A model generated the notes under the pieces. It was not told the DNA's origin. It worked only from the letters and a program-made list of their open reading frames with translations, and searched no databases. A DNA stretch of 64,000 bases from Escallonia rubra (lineage: Eukaryota; Streptophyta; Magnoliopsida; Escalloniales; Escalloniaceae): assembly GCA_033065855.1 (NCBI GenBank), contig JAVXUO010002717.1, forward strand, positions 764,593 through 828,592, in the 5' to 3' direction. The stretch's first letter is position 1; each line of letters begins with the position of its first letter. The position numbers and the translations under genes were made by a program. Positions 43,840 through 57,234 of this stretch are shown here, piece after piece.

Positions 43840-46800
43840 TCATGGCTCGCCGTTTGTTACATCCACATCAGCGGTCTCCTCGGAAGATGCCATAGTGTGA
43901 GAATTCTTAAATTCCTCAAACTGCAACATGAGAGAGAGAGGGGGGGGGGGGGGGGGGGGGAAAGAGAGTCAAGTTTCTATACCTTCAGCCTAGTCAATGC
44001 ATATAAACCAATCAAAATACTGGAAAGGCAATCAGCAGACGAGTTAGAATGCTTAAATGCCTGCCTCTGCAGCTACTAGACAGCATCTTGCAAACAAACA
44101 TATGAAGTTCTGGGAAAATTAGGCTTTAGAATATCACGTCCAGATATCAAAAACAAAACTTTGGGGTCCAACTTCTCTAACAAGATCGAAGGAAAAAGGT
44201 ACTATGTATTACCAAATAAGCACCACTTGATATTGGTTTTCTGGGTTCTATGCAACGTGTTAAATTAAATGATGCTTAGTTTGGTGGCCATCCTGGAATC
44301 TCGTATATGCTTTATGACTTGCCAAGGGGCTTGACATTGAGAACACCATAAACTAAAGAAAGAAACTAGTGAAATTAGAAATGATGCATGGCCGAAAAAA
44401 CGAATGCTCAAATAATACGGGCCAACAAATTCCAGATGTGGTACCTTCTTAGAGAAACTAGAAGCTCAATCAGATATATGGACCCAAGGTTGCCTGTTGC
44501 CAGCACATATACTTGATTCGTTCGCAGATATGTTAGAAACACTCTCATTTAAACCCCTACGTACTGAAGTTCCAATCCTGAAAATTTAGTACCCTGAAAT
44601 TGCTGTACTCCAGTTTCACTTTGTACAATTTGGAGCCTGAAACATTAAATAGACGCTTCGCGATTACTTTCACCCGGAGCCACACGGGGGTTGCTCCTGG
44701 GACCTGTGAGCCAGAAAATCTGCTGGGCCGGCTGCCTACCACATAAAACCAGCCTCCCCTGATAAATGGGGAACTACTATTTTTTTCTGATCACATGTCA
44801 AGCCATAGTCTCTGGAGTCACTTACATATCAAGTTAAATTAATGACCTAGTAAAAACCATTGTCGACAAGGAGTCCAAAGATAACTACACACCCAATGAA
44901 GGTATCCGTCAGCCATTCCTGAACGATGATATACGTCTTGACCTCTACTCTATATCCAGTGACAGTGACCTGCAACCCCCCTCTCTATATTGCTACAGTA
45001 TCTACTTTAAACGAGTGATCTTGGAATGACTACAACAATTCGAGAGTAGAACATGTCCAAAGTAAATTACTCATACAATCATTACAATGAAGACATCCAT
45101 CAGCCATTCCTGAACAGTGATCTACTTGTTGACCTCTCCTCTAACCTCCATAACGAAATCTCAACATTTGTCTATGCTTAATGTGAAAATGCTACAAGAA
45201 GATGCTACCTGGCCCCAATGTATCCGAAATTGTACTGACACAAAAATGTAGAAATGTTAATACGATCAGCCCTCAAATACTGCTGAAGGTATTGGACACT
45301 TGTGCAGAAGTTGTCTGGCACGGTGTCCAATGATTATTATAAAAAAAAAATCAGACACTCAGAAGAAATGTCCGACACGTATAGTTTGGTGTCTGAGGGG
45401 TGTCTGGAGGTGTCAGACAGAATACCTCGACCCATATGAGGTGTCAGTGGTTCCGAGAAATACACATTTATGAGGCTTTAGAGTTCAAGTAGTGATGCAA
45501 TGTAGCATTGAACTATCTCAGTGCCTAGTTCTAGGGTGTGCCAAGTTCTAGGGAACTTGAATAGCCAGATGTCATGGGGGGCATTGCAAGGATTTGAAAT
45601 ACCTGCTGAGCAAACATGTGTCATGGTGGCGTAAGGCTCAGAGCAGAGTGCCAGCGACCAGCTGCAAAGCATAGGCACCTATGGGCCTACACTAGTGGTG
45701 GCTGGGAGTACTCAACTAATGCAGTACTGCCCAACTGCGCAGAGAATTGGACAGGATCGGTGCATGCTTTATACCATTTGTAGATGAGACAAGGTATACA
45801 GTACCACTCAAGTTCAACGTGCTTATCATTCCAATACATAAAGTGATTGCATAGATATTTTTTTTAATGGAAGAACGAGTCAACATAACTGCTCAATCAA
45901 CAGTTATGTCTTGTTTTTCCTCGTGTACCCAAGGTCGTGTTGCTTTCAGCAGAACTTGCGGCTATAATCCATTGTGAAAGTGGTTGGTACACCTTGCTAG
46001 CTACCTAATTACAATAGATGCTTTTACTGATAGCCGAGCACTTTCACCTTTTGTTCACTTTGTAGATATAAGACACCAAGATCAAGAGACACACGGTGTG
46101 AGACACGGATAACAAGGGACCTACAGATGCAAGACATGGAAATGATGTGCAGCTTGACATACCGACTCAAAAAGATTATGAAATATTAGAAGATGAAAAC
46201 AGCAAAAATTAATAGAGTTCTTGCATTATCAACTGAACATTTACCTTGTTTATGCTAAGGTGACAACAATTTTTACGATGGTAGCATAAGATCAAGAGGC
46301 ATATAAACCAGTAAAATGTGTTCTCACTCAGCAGCAAAAAACAAAATGAACAAAAAGGCCATATAAAATGTGTACAAGTAACTGTGTACATATACTATGT
46401 AGACCCAGAGCACAACATTTATTACTCATCCTCCTCCTATGCCCACACATTAGTGACACCACTCTATTCTTAGTTATGTCATACTTGAGCACTTACAAGC
46501 TTCTAATTAGATTAGGATATATATCACTTTGCTTTACATATCCATTTCCACGTCCGAAGAATACCGTACTCAACTTCCAAGATTTGTTAATTACGTTCGA
46601 AAGTAATCAAGATTATCGTCTAGGAGTCCTTTTCTATGAACTTTAGCTGTTAGGTGTGATCGCTTCCTTAAGGAGTTGTACGGTGTCTGCTAAACGGCCA
46701 ACATAGACTCACCGCCATCTTTGAGGTGCCGACGCTTAGTGAACGTTTTTAACAATATCCTCGAATTAACCCCATAAGATTGAAAAGAATAAAGTGATTA

Positions 46801-49659
46801 CAAAGACTATCAGAAGAACTGAGTCAAGCATACCTCTTTGCATTTTTCTTGGTGTTCAGCTAAAAGCTCGTTATATTTCAATTGCAGGTCCGACATTTCA
46901 GCTTGTAGCTTTTCATACTCGGCTGGAGTTGGACCACCTAATTTTTGCTGTATGAACCTGTCAACCAAAGAGCAAGGTTGGTTCATATACATGCCATAAA
47001 AACAAGAAAACATGATAAATATATAGCTTTTCTTAACATGCATAACCTAAGGCGTTGATAGATCGTCATTGTTCACTGTCATCGTCCAAGCCTCTGTCCC
47101 ACATAGTTGGGTTCGACTACATGGATCAATTTCTTTCATTCTCCCCTTTGAAAGCACATGTTTTCAGATAACCTCGTGGCAATAAAGTCTTTTCACACTA
47201 CTCTGCAGGACAAGCAATTTTCCCACGTCTTCTCCTCATTGGTGATTTTTATACTCCTTGCATGGCTCCTTATCCACCTAACTATTAGCGTTCAAGCTAC
47301 ACTCATCTTATGTGGATTATGCCCAAAGTTCGGAACCATATAATAGCACCGGTCACACTGCCATCCTATAGAGTTCACCATTCATCTTGAGAGAGGTATC
47401 ACACGGCATTCCAGAAATACATCTGCTTTTTCCCTATGGCAACATCCTGAATATTGGCACAAGATGCCTAGAGATACTCTTCTCAGGTACTTGTTCCCAT
47501 CCATTTTTAAGAGAATTTAGATGCTATGAGAGACTAGGTAATTTTCAAGTCTTTTGACGCCCGAAACTTTCTAAGCCAGTTCCCTTTTAAGGGCTAGCAA
47601 CTGCCACTCCAGCCTTTTGGTAAACTTCTCTGAATTAGCACAGTGCATAATTGTTCTCCTTGTTAACTATATGTTAGCAACCGAGTGAACTATACGACTC
47701 TTGGATCTGACAACAAAGATTAACTGGATATTGGACAAGGAAATTTTATTTGACAGTTACTATCAACTTACTCAATAGCTGAGAAAGGTTTGTCATTCTG
47801 CTCGTATAGCGTGACAAGAACTACATTAATTGGAGAAGCATAAAAATTATGAGAGATTATTACAAAGCATGATATAACTACTGATTGTAATGTAATGTGA
47901 TGCAAGATCAAGAGAGTTAAAACGGAATAAAACCCTTAGTCAGAGCATCAAGAGCTCCACTAGACTCCAAGTACTTCCTAAAAGCTTCCTTCTTAGCTTC
48001 CTTTTCCTGCAAAGAACCAGAGAAACGAAAAATCAAATGATAAGCTCTTTCAGAGAACCAAGGTTCAGCATGACAGATACAAGACCAGTATTGGTAGCAC
48101 AAAGCTGTCAATAACACATCCAATAATTCATTCTGCCTGTATGGTTAGAAAAAACATGAAATGGGAGAAGTCTTAGCAATTTTCTGAAGTTGTTATGAGC
48201 AATAACTGTTCGGCAAGGATTTGAGACCAAGTGTTAAGCAGACAGATCACTTAAGAACTGGAGCAAGAGCTACATAAAAGCCCCAAAGGAACTTGCACGC
48301 TTCTGGTAAGGAATCGATAAGCTAAACGTTAGGGAACCTCCTTTTTCTTTTTACATCCAAAAGCCTATTCGTTCAAATGTAGCCGTTTTTAGTGAATTAA
48401 TGGAATTGCAATTCAATTGCACTGGACTTCTGGTCCATGTAACATTTCCTCGTTCTCTAAGTTTTCAGTTCCACTCAATAAATTTCGCCCGTGAAAAGAA
48501 AGCAGAAAACCTCCAAAAACAAAAGCAACCCAGATGAACATAGAACTAACAGAAACTACCTTGAGGTTCAGGCTTAGTCTCTCACTGTTGTGCATTAGAA
48601 TCCCACAAGTTATCCATACGTCAAGTGCTCATTTGTGGCTTTAGACAATCTCCATCTCCTCTTTTATATTGTATTGCATGTCATTACTCGATACTCGTTG
48701 ACACAAAGGCAAACACACGTTTTATATTGGGTCAATGTACTACTTCCTGATCACTGTTAAGAGAATGGGGTCTCGCATGGATATAATATAAGTTAAGATG
48801 AAATTTCATGAAAGAAAAAAAAAGAAAAGCCAATTGGGTTCCAAAGAATAGTTATAACCACCATGACTTGTTTGGTATTGTTTCTTGGTTTCTAAACCAT
48901 TTTCTATTTTATTGAAGAGACAACAAAACGAATATGTTTGGTTAACATTTTACTATTTAGGTTTTTATTCCATCCTGGCTTTAAGATTTACCTTAATTTT
49001 CCTATTCATTTCCTTACCCCTTTCTTTACAACAAGAATCCAGCATCACCACCATTGCCCTACATATTCCCCTTCACTCTTCACCATCCAATCATCATCAC
49101 CGCCTTCCATGCATGATATTTTAACTCCCTGGCTAAGGACTAATCTATAAAGGTGCTGCTAGGGTAGTGGCACCTCTGCGGTGGTTGTAGCGTTAAAAAA
49201 TTGAATTTACAATCCAATAAATAAGTTGAACGGGAAATGGCCACTGCTTTGATATAAATGGAAAATCTTTTGGGATATTAAAAAACCTTTAGCGGAGCAA
49301 TGCATATGGGATGAGAATATGCTTAGGGCGAACATTCCTATTTATGACTGAAACAATTTATATGGCGGGTTTTCATCACCGACCCTTATTTCCATTTTCT
49401 TTCGTGTGTGTGTGACTGTGTGTGTGCGCGTCTGTCAATAGGTCATTAGAGTTATGAGTCAGTATGGAGTACAGCTCCAAAGAGACGAAATCATGAAGAA
49501 TTGGAATGAAACTGCTTTACAAACACACAGGAGACAAAGTGGAAGGAAGGGCTTTGATCCAGAAAAACCCACATGACAGAAACAATAAGTTCATCACAAG
49601 TAAATGTATTAGGTAGATCAGTTGCTATTAGCACGAGAGATTTAGGATCAACTTACCAT
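43840..49659 (-). CDS. MYCBP-like (c-Myc-binding protein homologue), 5 exons, 109 aa
   Basis: Coding exons on the minus strand: 49659-49657 (the ATG alone, then GTAAGT), 48006-47934, 47820-47772, 46957-46834 and 43920-43840. All have usable GT-AG sites, and the phases join. The protein begins MEKEAKKEAFRKYLESSG, continues with VLVTLYEQNDKPFSAIEFIQ, then QKLGGPTPAEYEKLQAEMSD and LQLKYNELLAEHQEKCKE, and ends ETADVDVTNGEP. This is the plant MYCBP/AMY-1 family: a short helical protein with a C-terminal coiled coil. The animal homologue binds c-MYC and kinase-anchoring proteins; the plant role is not established. The last exon is the least certain. Introns 1 (1.65 kb) and 4 (2.9 kb) are long; intron 4 has a poly-G run at about 43940-43961. 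Confidence 0.88.
47050..47530 (-). pseudogene. LINE reverse-transcriptase C-terminal relic in MYCBP-like intron 3
   Basis: The minus strand reads a broken KMNGELYRMAV...PVLLYGSELWA stretch, like the 'KFYRT..RP..LYG.E.WA' region of some plant LINE-type polyproteins. It is followed by remnants with several stops. It lies wholly inside the intron between exons 3 and 4. Confidence 0.35.
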
Positions 49660-50783
49660 AATTTTTAATGCAACTGTGAAACTCAATTTGCCTCAGCTTG
49701 GAACCTTTGCCCTCTGCCTGACAGAAATGAAGCTCTAATTTGATTTGAGGCAGAGAGAGAGAGAGAGAGAGAGGCAGAGAGCATTGACACCTGACCAGAG
49801 CGGTTTGCTTCAGTTTGAGTCAAACTGGTTCAACCGGTCATCTTTTGTACAGTTAGTACTGGTTTGGGACCATTGCTCGGCCTATTTACGGCCGCTATAG
49901 ATGTGATTGACCGTGGTGCAAAAGGAGGTGCAAATGAGGCAAAGAGTTGTTCAACATTAATCTCGACCATCCTATTGTTTTTGGTGTCTGGTAACGTGTA
50001 TTTTTTTTTTTTTTTGTCTTTGTCTTTATTTGTTCTTAAAATTCCGCGGTATTTGGAGTTCTTTTTGGTATGGCAATAGCTCCTTTTCATATTTTTTACA
50101 ATCCTTTTTGAATTGTTTCATTTTAGAGAACACCTTAGAGGTGCCTTAGATGTTTTCGGCTAAAGGCAGATGTCCTTTTATAGTTTCAATTCTCTGAAAA
50201 TAATAGAAGTCAATTTCATTAACGAAAATGTCACTGTATTATGATATTAATGTATCAGTGTTTCTTTTTTGTTATATTTTTAACTTTTGTGCCATCGGCT
50301 ACCATAGTCTTTATCTTTCTCTTTTTCTTACTCTATCTTTATTTTTTTCAAATTCCAAATTTCAGTTGTTTAGATTATGAAGAAACATGAATAGATCAAG
50401 GTTCATTTTTTTCTTTTAGTTTAAATTCTTATAGTATATTGACTTCTACCTACATTATTGTCCTCGTATATTCATTATCACTTGAGCAGTACGTATTTAC
50501 ATTTAAGAGTTAATCTTCTTTCATACAAGATTAGTAATTTGTTGTTGACTAACTTTATCAAGTTTAATAAATCACTATAAATGGTAAATTATACGATTAA
50601 ATAAACCATGTTTTATGTGAACTTGAATCGCTAGCCGTCAATGTTTTCAAACACTTTTTCGTACTCCGATCAGACTTCATTGGTCCGCCTATGCCGCTCA
50701 CCGCCCCTGCTATCACCACAGGTTGCCATCGCCATCAACCACCACTATCCTTCCACCTGCACATGCACCTGCACCACCCATCA
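49660..50783. other. 5' flank of the MYCBP-like gene
   Basis: A (GA)n tract at about 49752-49773 lies about 95-115 bases upstream of the ATG, probably in the 5' untranslated region or core promoter. No other gene was recognised up to the Gypsy LTR. Confidence 0.45.
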
Positions 50784-52242
50784 TGTAATGCCCGAACCGG
50801 AGGGTTCGAACACGTTCTTAAACCATAACTCAATCATGTCCAAAACATAACAATCGTAATGGTAGAGCAGAGCATCGAAAACACCATAACACAATTATCA
50901 TAATCTCAAACACTTAACTCCAAAAGAATTCAAAACGTAATTACAATCTCTATGACTAATCTGAATAATAATAAAAAGAACGAACTAAACTAAGAGTTTG
51001 TCTAAATAAAATCAATAGCGTCTATTGCTCCTAATTGCGAACACCAAGTTCCGCTGCAGTACTAATAGCTCACCCTTTGTGCTACTCTTGGCCTGGAAGG
51101 GGAAGGAAACAAAAACAAAAGGGGTGAGCGCAAATTGCCCAGTAAAAGATTTTACATCAAGATGGTCAAAAACGAATACCAAATTTGAGTTATCGAACAA
51201 AGTCAATAAGTAAGAATGCAGATAACTCAATCAAAATTTTACAAATGAATAACAAAAGTGACCAAAAAATGGTTAAATAACCAATAAGCCTAATATCAAA
51301 CACAATTTATCAGAACATGTGGGTGTCACATATACAATTGCTTATTATTAAGCATCACAAATCATAGTTAAACCATGTTGAATATCGCAGCCGGCGCGTC
51401 ATATATAAGTCACGATAATCAAAAGTGATTTTCAAACACAAATATCACCCACAAAATAATTTGATAAATAAAGAAAATATTCATTCGAAGTTCGAAAATA
51501 GTCATTGTAGACTCAAATTGAAGATAACGAAATTATGAATTCAACGAAATAAAAAATCAGCCAAATTGGAGATTGGATGAGTAAGATATCGTCAAAGAAT
51601 TTTTTTGGATAAAAACTCATTGGCACGAAGATCGATAAAAAATTTAAAAGGAAAAGGATCATCCAAACCGTGACACATGGCATGTCCTTTCCTGATTTGC
51701 GAAAGAATGAGGACGCGTGTTTCTTTTAAGAACAAAAAGACGACTGACGACATCAGCCGCAAATTGAAACCTTTTTTTTGCTTTGCTTCTCAATCTGTTG
51801 ATTTATCCAAAACGTAAGAAATGATTTTGACAAGACAATGATATCGTACGGCTAAAATAAGGATTAACGATAATTTATGACAAACAACTTTAAATAAAAC
51901 AATCAATCGTCCTATGTTGGAAATTAAAACGGCAACAAAGAAAATCATTGAATAAAGGAAATTGAATTCGCACGAAAATAAATATGGGTATGTAACACAA
52001 GAAAAAAGAGAGTATACAATCCCTTACCTCTAAATTGTGAATAAAACGTCATGAATAATCTATTTACCTTAGATCAACCACAACCCTTTTTGCTTGAATA
52101 CTCCAAAAGAATGCACTAGCTATATAGTTCGCTAATCTAGTTCTAATATGATTTGAAGTCCTAATTGCTAGTTTAATTGTAACACATCTGAAAGTCTTCA
52201 TTGCTAATATAATCACAATATAACTTAAAATCCTAATCCAAG

Positions 52243-52279
<37 letters not shown>

Positions 52280-52447
52280 CATCTAATCTAATCACATTAG
52301 CCACTAAACATTACCAAAGACTAATTTCGTCACTAAGGGCTCCTAACTAAATTTTCTAAAGTTCATTAATTAACTCTAGATCAAAACATATGATTGTCTT
52401 TTTTCTAATCAGTATTCACATAATTAGCTAAAATCCGGGGTATTACA
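50784..52447 (-). repeat. Gypsy 3' LTR (1664 bp)
   Basis: TGTAATGCCCG at one end and GGGGTATTACA at the other, next to a purine tract. It contains a (TA)n run at about 52247-52277. The left flanking 5-mer is CATCA (50779-50783), for comparison with the unseen right end. Confidence 0.85.
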
Positions 52448-52496
52448 TTCTCACCCCCCCCCTTAAAATAATTTTGTCCTCGGAATTGAACGTATC

Positions 52497-54189
52497 TTAA
52501 TTCTCAAAAAGTTGAGGATGCTTTTCTCGCATAACTTCTTCGAGTTCCCAAGTAGCTTCCCTTTCAGAGTGGTTACACCATAACACCTTCACAAAAGCCA
52601 TCGTCTTAGAGCGCATCACACGCTCATCGCATTCCAAAATACGTTCAGGTTGCTCCTAGTAGGATAGATCGTGCTTAACTTGGATAGGCTCAAACTCAAT
52701 AACATGAGAGGGGTCAAAGACATACTTCCTCAAGGTCGAAACATGAAAGATGTTTGTATGTTTGAAAAATTAAGAGGTAAAGTTAGATGATAAGCAAGTG
52801 TACCAACTCGCTCCAAGATCTCAAATGGTCCAATATATATCTGATCTAATTTCCCTTTCTTTCCAAACCTCAACACACCTTTCCACGGAAAAACTCGTAA
52901 AAATACATGATCACCAACAATAAATTTGAGTTCACGATGCCTCATGTCTGCATAACTCTTCTGTCGACTCTGTGCAGCCTTAAGCTTGTCTTTAGTCACA
53001 TGAATTTTGTCTGTAGTAATCTGGACAAGTTCTGGGCCTATCAATTTCATTTTCCCAATCTCGCTCCAACATATAGGTGATCGACACCTTCTTCCATAGA
53101 GAGCCTTAAATGGTGCCATCTGAATGCTAGCATGATAAATATTATTATAAGCAAACTCAATCAACGGTAGATGATTGTCCCAATTATCTCGAAAATCCAA
53201 AACACAAGCCGAAGCATATCCTCCAATGTCTGAATAGTCCGTTCAGACTGTCCATCTGTATGTAGATGGAAAGTTGTACTAATTAAGATTCAACCTTGTA
53301 CACATGCCCTCTTGCAAACTACTCCAAAAATCGGAAGTAAATCTCAGGTCTCTCTGTCTGACACAATGGACAAGGGCACTCCATGCAATCTAAGTATCTC
53401 TCGAATATACAAGTTAGCAAACATCTCAATCGAATCCTTGCTCCTTATGGCCAAAAAGTGAGCTGATTTGGTCAATTGATCAACTATCACCCATATTGCA
53501 TCACGACGCTTTGCAGTCGGAGGTAGTCTAATCACAAAATCCATTGTAACATGCTCCCACTTCCACTCAGGAATATGAAGTGGTTGCAACATACCAATGG
53601 CCCTCTAATGTTCTGCTTTAATCTGTTGACACACCAAACATCTAGCCACAAAAGTCTAGTACCTCTCTCTTCATGTTATTCCACCAATAAACATCACGCA
53701 AGTTCTGATACATTTTGGTACTGCCCGGATGTACTGCAAAAGTTGAATTGTGAGCCACTAATAGAATCTATCTCTTGAAGTTTGGGTTTGAAGGAACACA
53801 TAATCTAGTACCCATACGAAAAACACCCTCATTATCCATTCTGAAGTCAGTATAACCACCTTCATTAACTCTATCACTAATCTAAATCAACTCGGGATCT
53901 GATGCTTGAGCCACATTAACTCTCTCTATCAATGATAATTGGACTTCCAAATGTGCCAAATAACCACCAGAATTTGGAAATCTTACCTCAATCTCTAACT
54001 TCTCCAATTCTTCGGGCATATGGGCTTGTTTAGTAATCATAACAGAAAGTCTTCATGTACTCTTCCTACTTAACGCATTTGCCACTACATTAGCCTTACC
54101 TGATGGTATAAAATAGTGCAATCATAGTCCTTTAACAATTCTAACCATCTCCTATGTTTCATGTTCAACTCCTTTTGTGTGAAGATGTG
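52497..54189 (-). pseudogene. Gypsy pol, integrase and chromodomain region
   Basis: Read in element order from 54189: the RNase H tail (FTQKELNMKHRRWLELLKDYD, then GKANVVANALSRKS); the integrase core near 53590-53340 (WKWEHVTMDFVIRLP, VIVDQLTKSAHFLAI, LHGVPLSIVSDRE); its C-terminal part at 53200-52730 (FAYNNIYHASIQMAPFKALYG, GPFEILERVG); and a chromodomain-like tail ending at a TAA at 52497-52499 (VLWCNHSEREATWELEEVMR). The chromodomain and GRRCRSPICW style point to the Tekay/Del chromovirus lineage. Several stops and frameshifts break it. Confidence 0.85.
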
Positions 54190-55373
54190 TGAAACTAAAA
54201 AGATAACCCTAGAGGGGGGTGAATAGGGTTTTAAGACTACTTTAAAAAATAACAAACAACAAACCTCAATCTCAATAACTTAAATAAGCAAACAACCAAT
54301 CTCAACACAAATGTAAAACGATAATGTAAAGAGAGAAGGGTTTAAAGATACTTGACAAGGAGATTTAAATGGTTCGGCTTGATATACCCTCAAACCTACG
54401 TCCACCCCTTCAAGGAAGTCTCTTGAAAGGCCCTAGAATCCTCTAGTATGATCTTCCTTACGGGTTAAGATCGAACCTCTTACAATCCCTTGATGTTATG
54501 CCCACATCAAGAACAAGCTTTGACAAACCCAAAGCTCCAAAGCTTGACAACCCCAAGCTTTGATACAAGAACCTTTAGATGAAGAATTGTGTACAAGATT
54601 TCACTCTCAATAAGTAAGTGAGTACAGGTTTAAGCACTAGAACAAGAGAGACGAGTGTATGATGACTTATGAAAGTGTATATCTCTCAAATGTAAGTTCA
54701 TAATAAATGCTCTCTTGAAATGGATGAGAAATCAATGAAAAACAAGAGAGATTGAACAATTGCTTTGATCTTTAAGTATATGAAAGATAAGAGAGCTTTG
54801 AATGCAATTGATGAATCAAAACTAAGCCCAAAATGAGTATTTATAGAGTTGAGAATTAATATGACCGTTTGGAGTTAGGTAGGGCATTTATTGCGCCAAA
54901 CGGTAAATACAGTTGACGGCAATGCACCATTGCAGTCGACTGTAATCCCAAAGTAGCCGTTGGAAATTCAAATTTCCAACTTACAGTCGACTGTAATCCA
55001 AATGCAGTCGAATTTAATAGGCTACTGGAAGTATTGCAGTCGACTGCATTCCAATGCAGTCGACTGTAATACCTCACTGCCCAACTTGCAGTCGACTGCA
55101 ATCTAATACAGTCGAATGCATTCCTGAAAATGCAGTTTCCTTGTTTTTAAAGTATGGAAAACTTTTATGCATGCTAGGGAAACCTATGGGCAAGTTCTAG
55201 GTATACAGTCATCGTAACGATCATCTCTCTACGTCTAGTTTACAAGAAGGAAATAAAGCGTTATAAAATTTAATCGACGAATTCTTTCTTTGATGCGTTT
55301 CGTTGAGAGTCTTTGACCGTGTTGCTCGTCTAATAGTCCGTTTGCATGAGTATGCAATTGTTCCTATTGCTTC
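54190..55373 (-). repeat. Copia-2 outer LTR, truncated (LTR-a)
   Basis: Begins TGAAACTAAA at the target duplication and runs normally to TTCCTATTGCTTC, where it stops about 110 bases short and the next LTR starts. It shares small variants with the 5' LTR (for example AATAAGCAAACAA and GATAATGTAAAG) that LTR-b lacks. TATA box at 54845-54838; array at about 54912-55125. Confidence 0.88.
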
Positions 55374-56654
55374 TGAAACCAATAAAATAACCCTAGAGTG
55401 GGGGTGAATAGGGTTTTAAGACTGCTTTAAAAATTAACAACTAACAAACCTCAATCTCAAAAACTCAAATAAATAAACAGCCAATCTCAACACAAATGTA
55501 AAACGATAAAGTAAAGAGAGAAGAGTTTAGAGATACTTGACAAGGAGAATTAAATGGTTCGGCTTGATATACCCACAAGCCTACGTCCACCCATTCAAGG
55601 AAGTCCCTTGAAAGGCCCTAGAATCCACTAGTATGATCTTCCTTACGGGTCAAGATCGAACCTCTTACAATCCCTTGATGCTATGCCCACATCAAGAACA
55701 AGCTTTGACAAACCCAAAGCTCCAAAGCTTGACAACCCCAAGCTTTGATACAAGAACCTTTCAATGAAGAAATATGTACAAGATTTCACTCTCAATAAGT
55801 AGATGAGTACAAGTTGAAGTACTAGAACAAGAGAGATGAGTGTATGATGACTTATGAAAGTGTCTCTCTCTCTAATGTAAGCTCACAATAAATGCTCTCT
55901 TGAAAAGGATGAGAAATCAATGAAAACAAGAGAGATTTGAACAATTACTTTGATATTTGAGAATATGAAAGATATGAGAGCTTTGAATGCAATTGATGAA
56001 TGAAAACTATGCCCAATATGAGTATTTATAGAGATGGGAATAAATATGACCGTTTGGAGTTAGGTGGGGCATTAAATGTGCCAAACGGTAAATGCAGTCG
56101 ACTGCAATGCACCATTGTAGTCGACTGTAACTCAAAAGTAGCCGTTGGAAATTCAAATTTCCCAACTTACAGTCGACTGTAATCCATTGCTGTCGACTGT
56201 AATAGGCTACTGGAAGTATTGCAGTCGACTGCATTCCAATGCAGTCGACTGTAATACCTCACTGCCCAACTTGCAGTCGACTGCATTCCAATGCAGTCGA
56301 CTGCATTCCTGAAAATGCAGTTTCCTTGTTTTTAAAGCATGAAAAACTTTTATGCATGCAAGGGAAACCTATGGGCAAGTTCTAGGTATACAGTCACCGT
56401 AACGATCATCTCTCTATGTCTAGTTTACAAAGACGGAAATAAAAGCATGAAAACTTCAATCGACGAATTTCCTCTTTAAAGCGTTCCGTTGAGAGTCTTT
56501 GACCGTGTTGCTCGTCTAATAATTCGTTTGCATGAGTATGAGATTTGTTCCTATTGCTTCATCAACTCAATACATGTTTAGACAGCATAATCATCAATGT
56601 TAGTTATCATCAAAATCAAATATAATCCTTGGTTAAATAACCGTAGGGTTAACA
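55374..56654 (-). repeat. Copia-2 inner 3' LTR (LTR-b, 1281 bp)
   Basis: Complete, TGAAACC to GGGTTAACA, followed inward by the polypurine tract. TATA box at 56030-56023. CAGTCGACTGCA-type array at about 56094-56310. Its private variants (AATAAATAAACAG, GATAAAGTAAAG) set it apart from the other two LTRs. Confidence 0.9.
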
Positions 56655-56875
56655 ATCTCCCCCTTTTTTATGATGTCAAACATTGATTTAAATAATATGA
56701 GATATATAAGATGATAAACGCAAAGAAGCATGACAATCTCAATTATAAACCATAAGGGGTCATGACAAAAATCTCCCCCTATCTAAAGTAATATAGGGCT
56801 CCCCCTAACTCAAGTAATATATGCTCATATCAATTCCACACAAGTATGAATCAACAATATTTTCTCCCCCTTTTG
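56655..56875 (-). other. Copia-2 polypurine tract and extra PPT-like blocks
   Basis: Minus strand AAAAAAGGGGGAGAT abuts LTR-b. Further AGGGGGAGA-type blocks lie at about 56771-56780, 56799-56806 and 56861-56870. Four G5 purine blocks in 220 bases match the Sirevirus habit also seen in Copia-1. Confidence 0.75.
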
Positions 56876-57234
56876 ACATCATTGAAAAAGATCAAGGGTG
56901 TGTGTGAAAGTGATCAACTTATGTATCCATCCATGGATAATCATTATAGCCAACAAGGGCTTTCAAAAACAAGAAAGCATAAGTACTTGAATAACCATAA
57001 AAATGGTATACTAACTACCTTTTACAAAAATAGCACATTTAAAAGAAGTGTAAAGAATTTAGAAATATAAGTGTGTGCAAATCAATAAAGACAAATGAGA
57101 TTAAATGAATATCAACAAAATCAATAATTTTGGAAAGAGAAAAATTAACCAAAGCATGCTATAAGCATATGAAAGAATGTTCAAGCATGTGAAGTGCAAC
57201 TTGCATGATTATGCACAAGAGATATACCATTTAG

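Noticed and set aside
48413..48595. Alternative first exon of the MYCBP-like gene (MHNSERLSLNLK then GTAGTT)
   Set aside because: The ATG at 49657-49659 with GTAAGT joins to give MEKEAKKEAF, the expected family start; the alternative adds unrelated residues.
49864..50079. 71-codon plus-strand frame near the MYCBP-like promoter
   Set aside because: Ends in a homopolymer T run and shows no recognisable domain.
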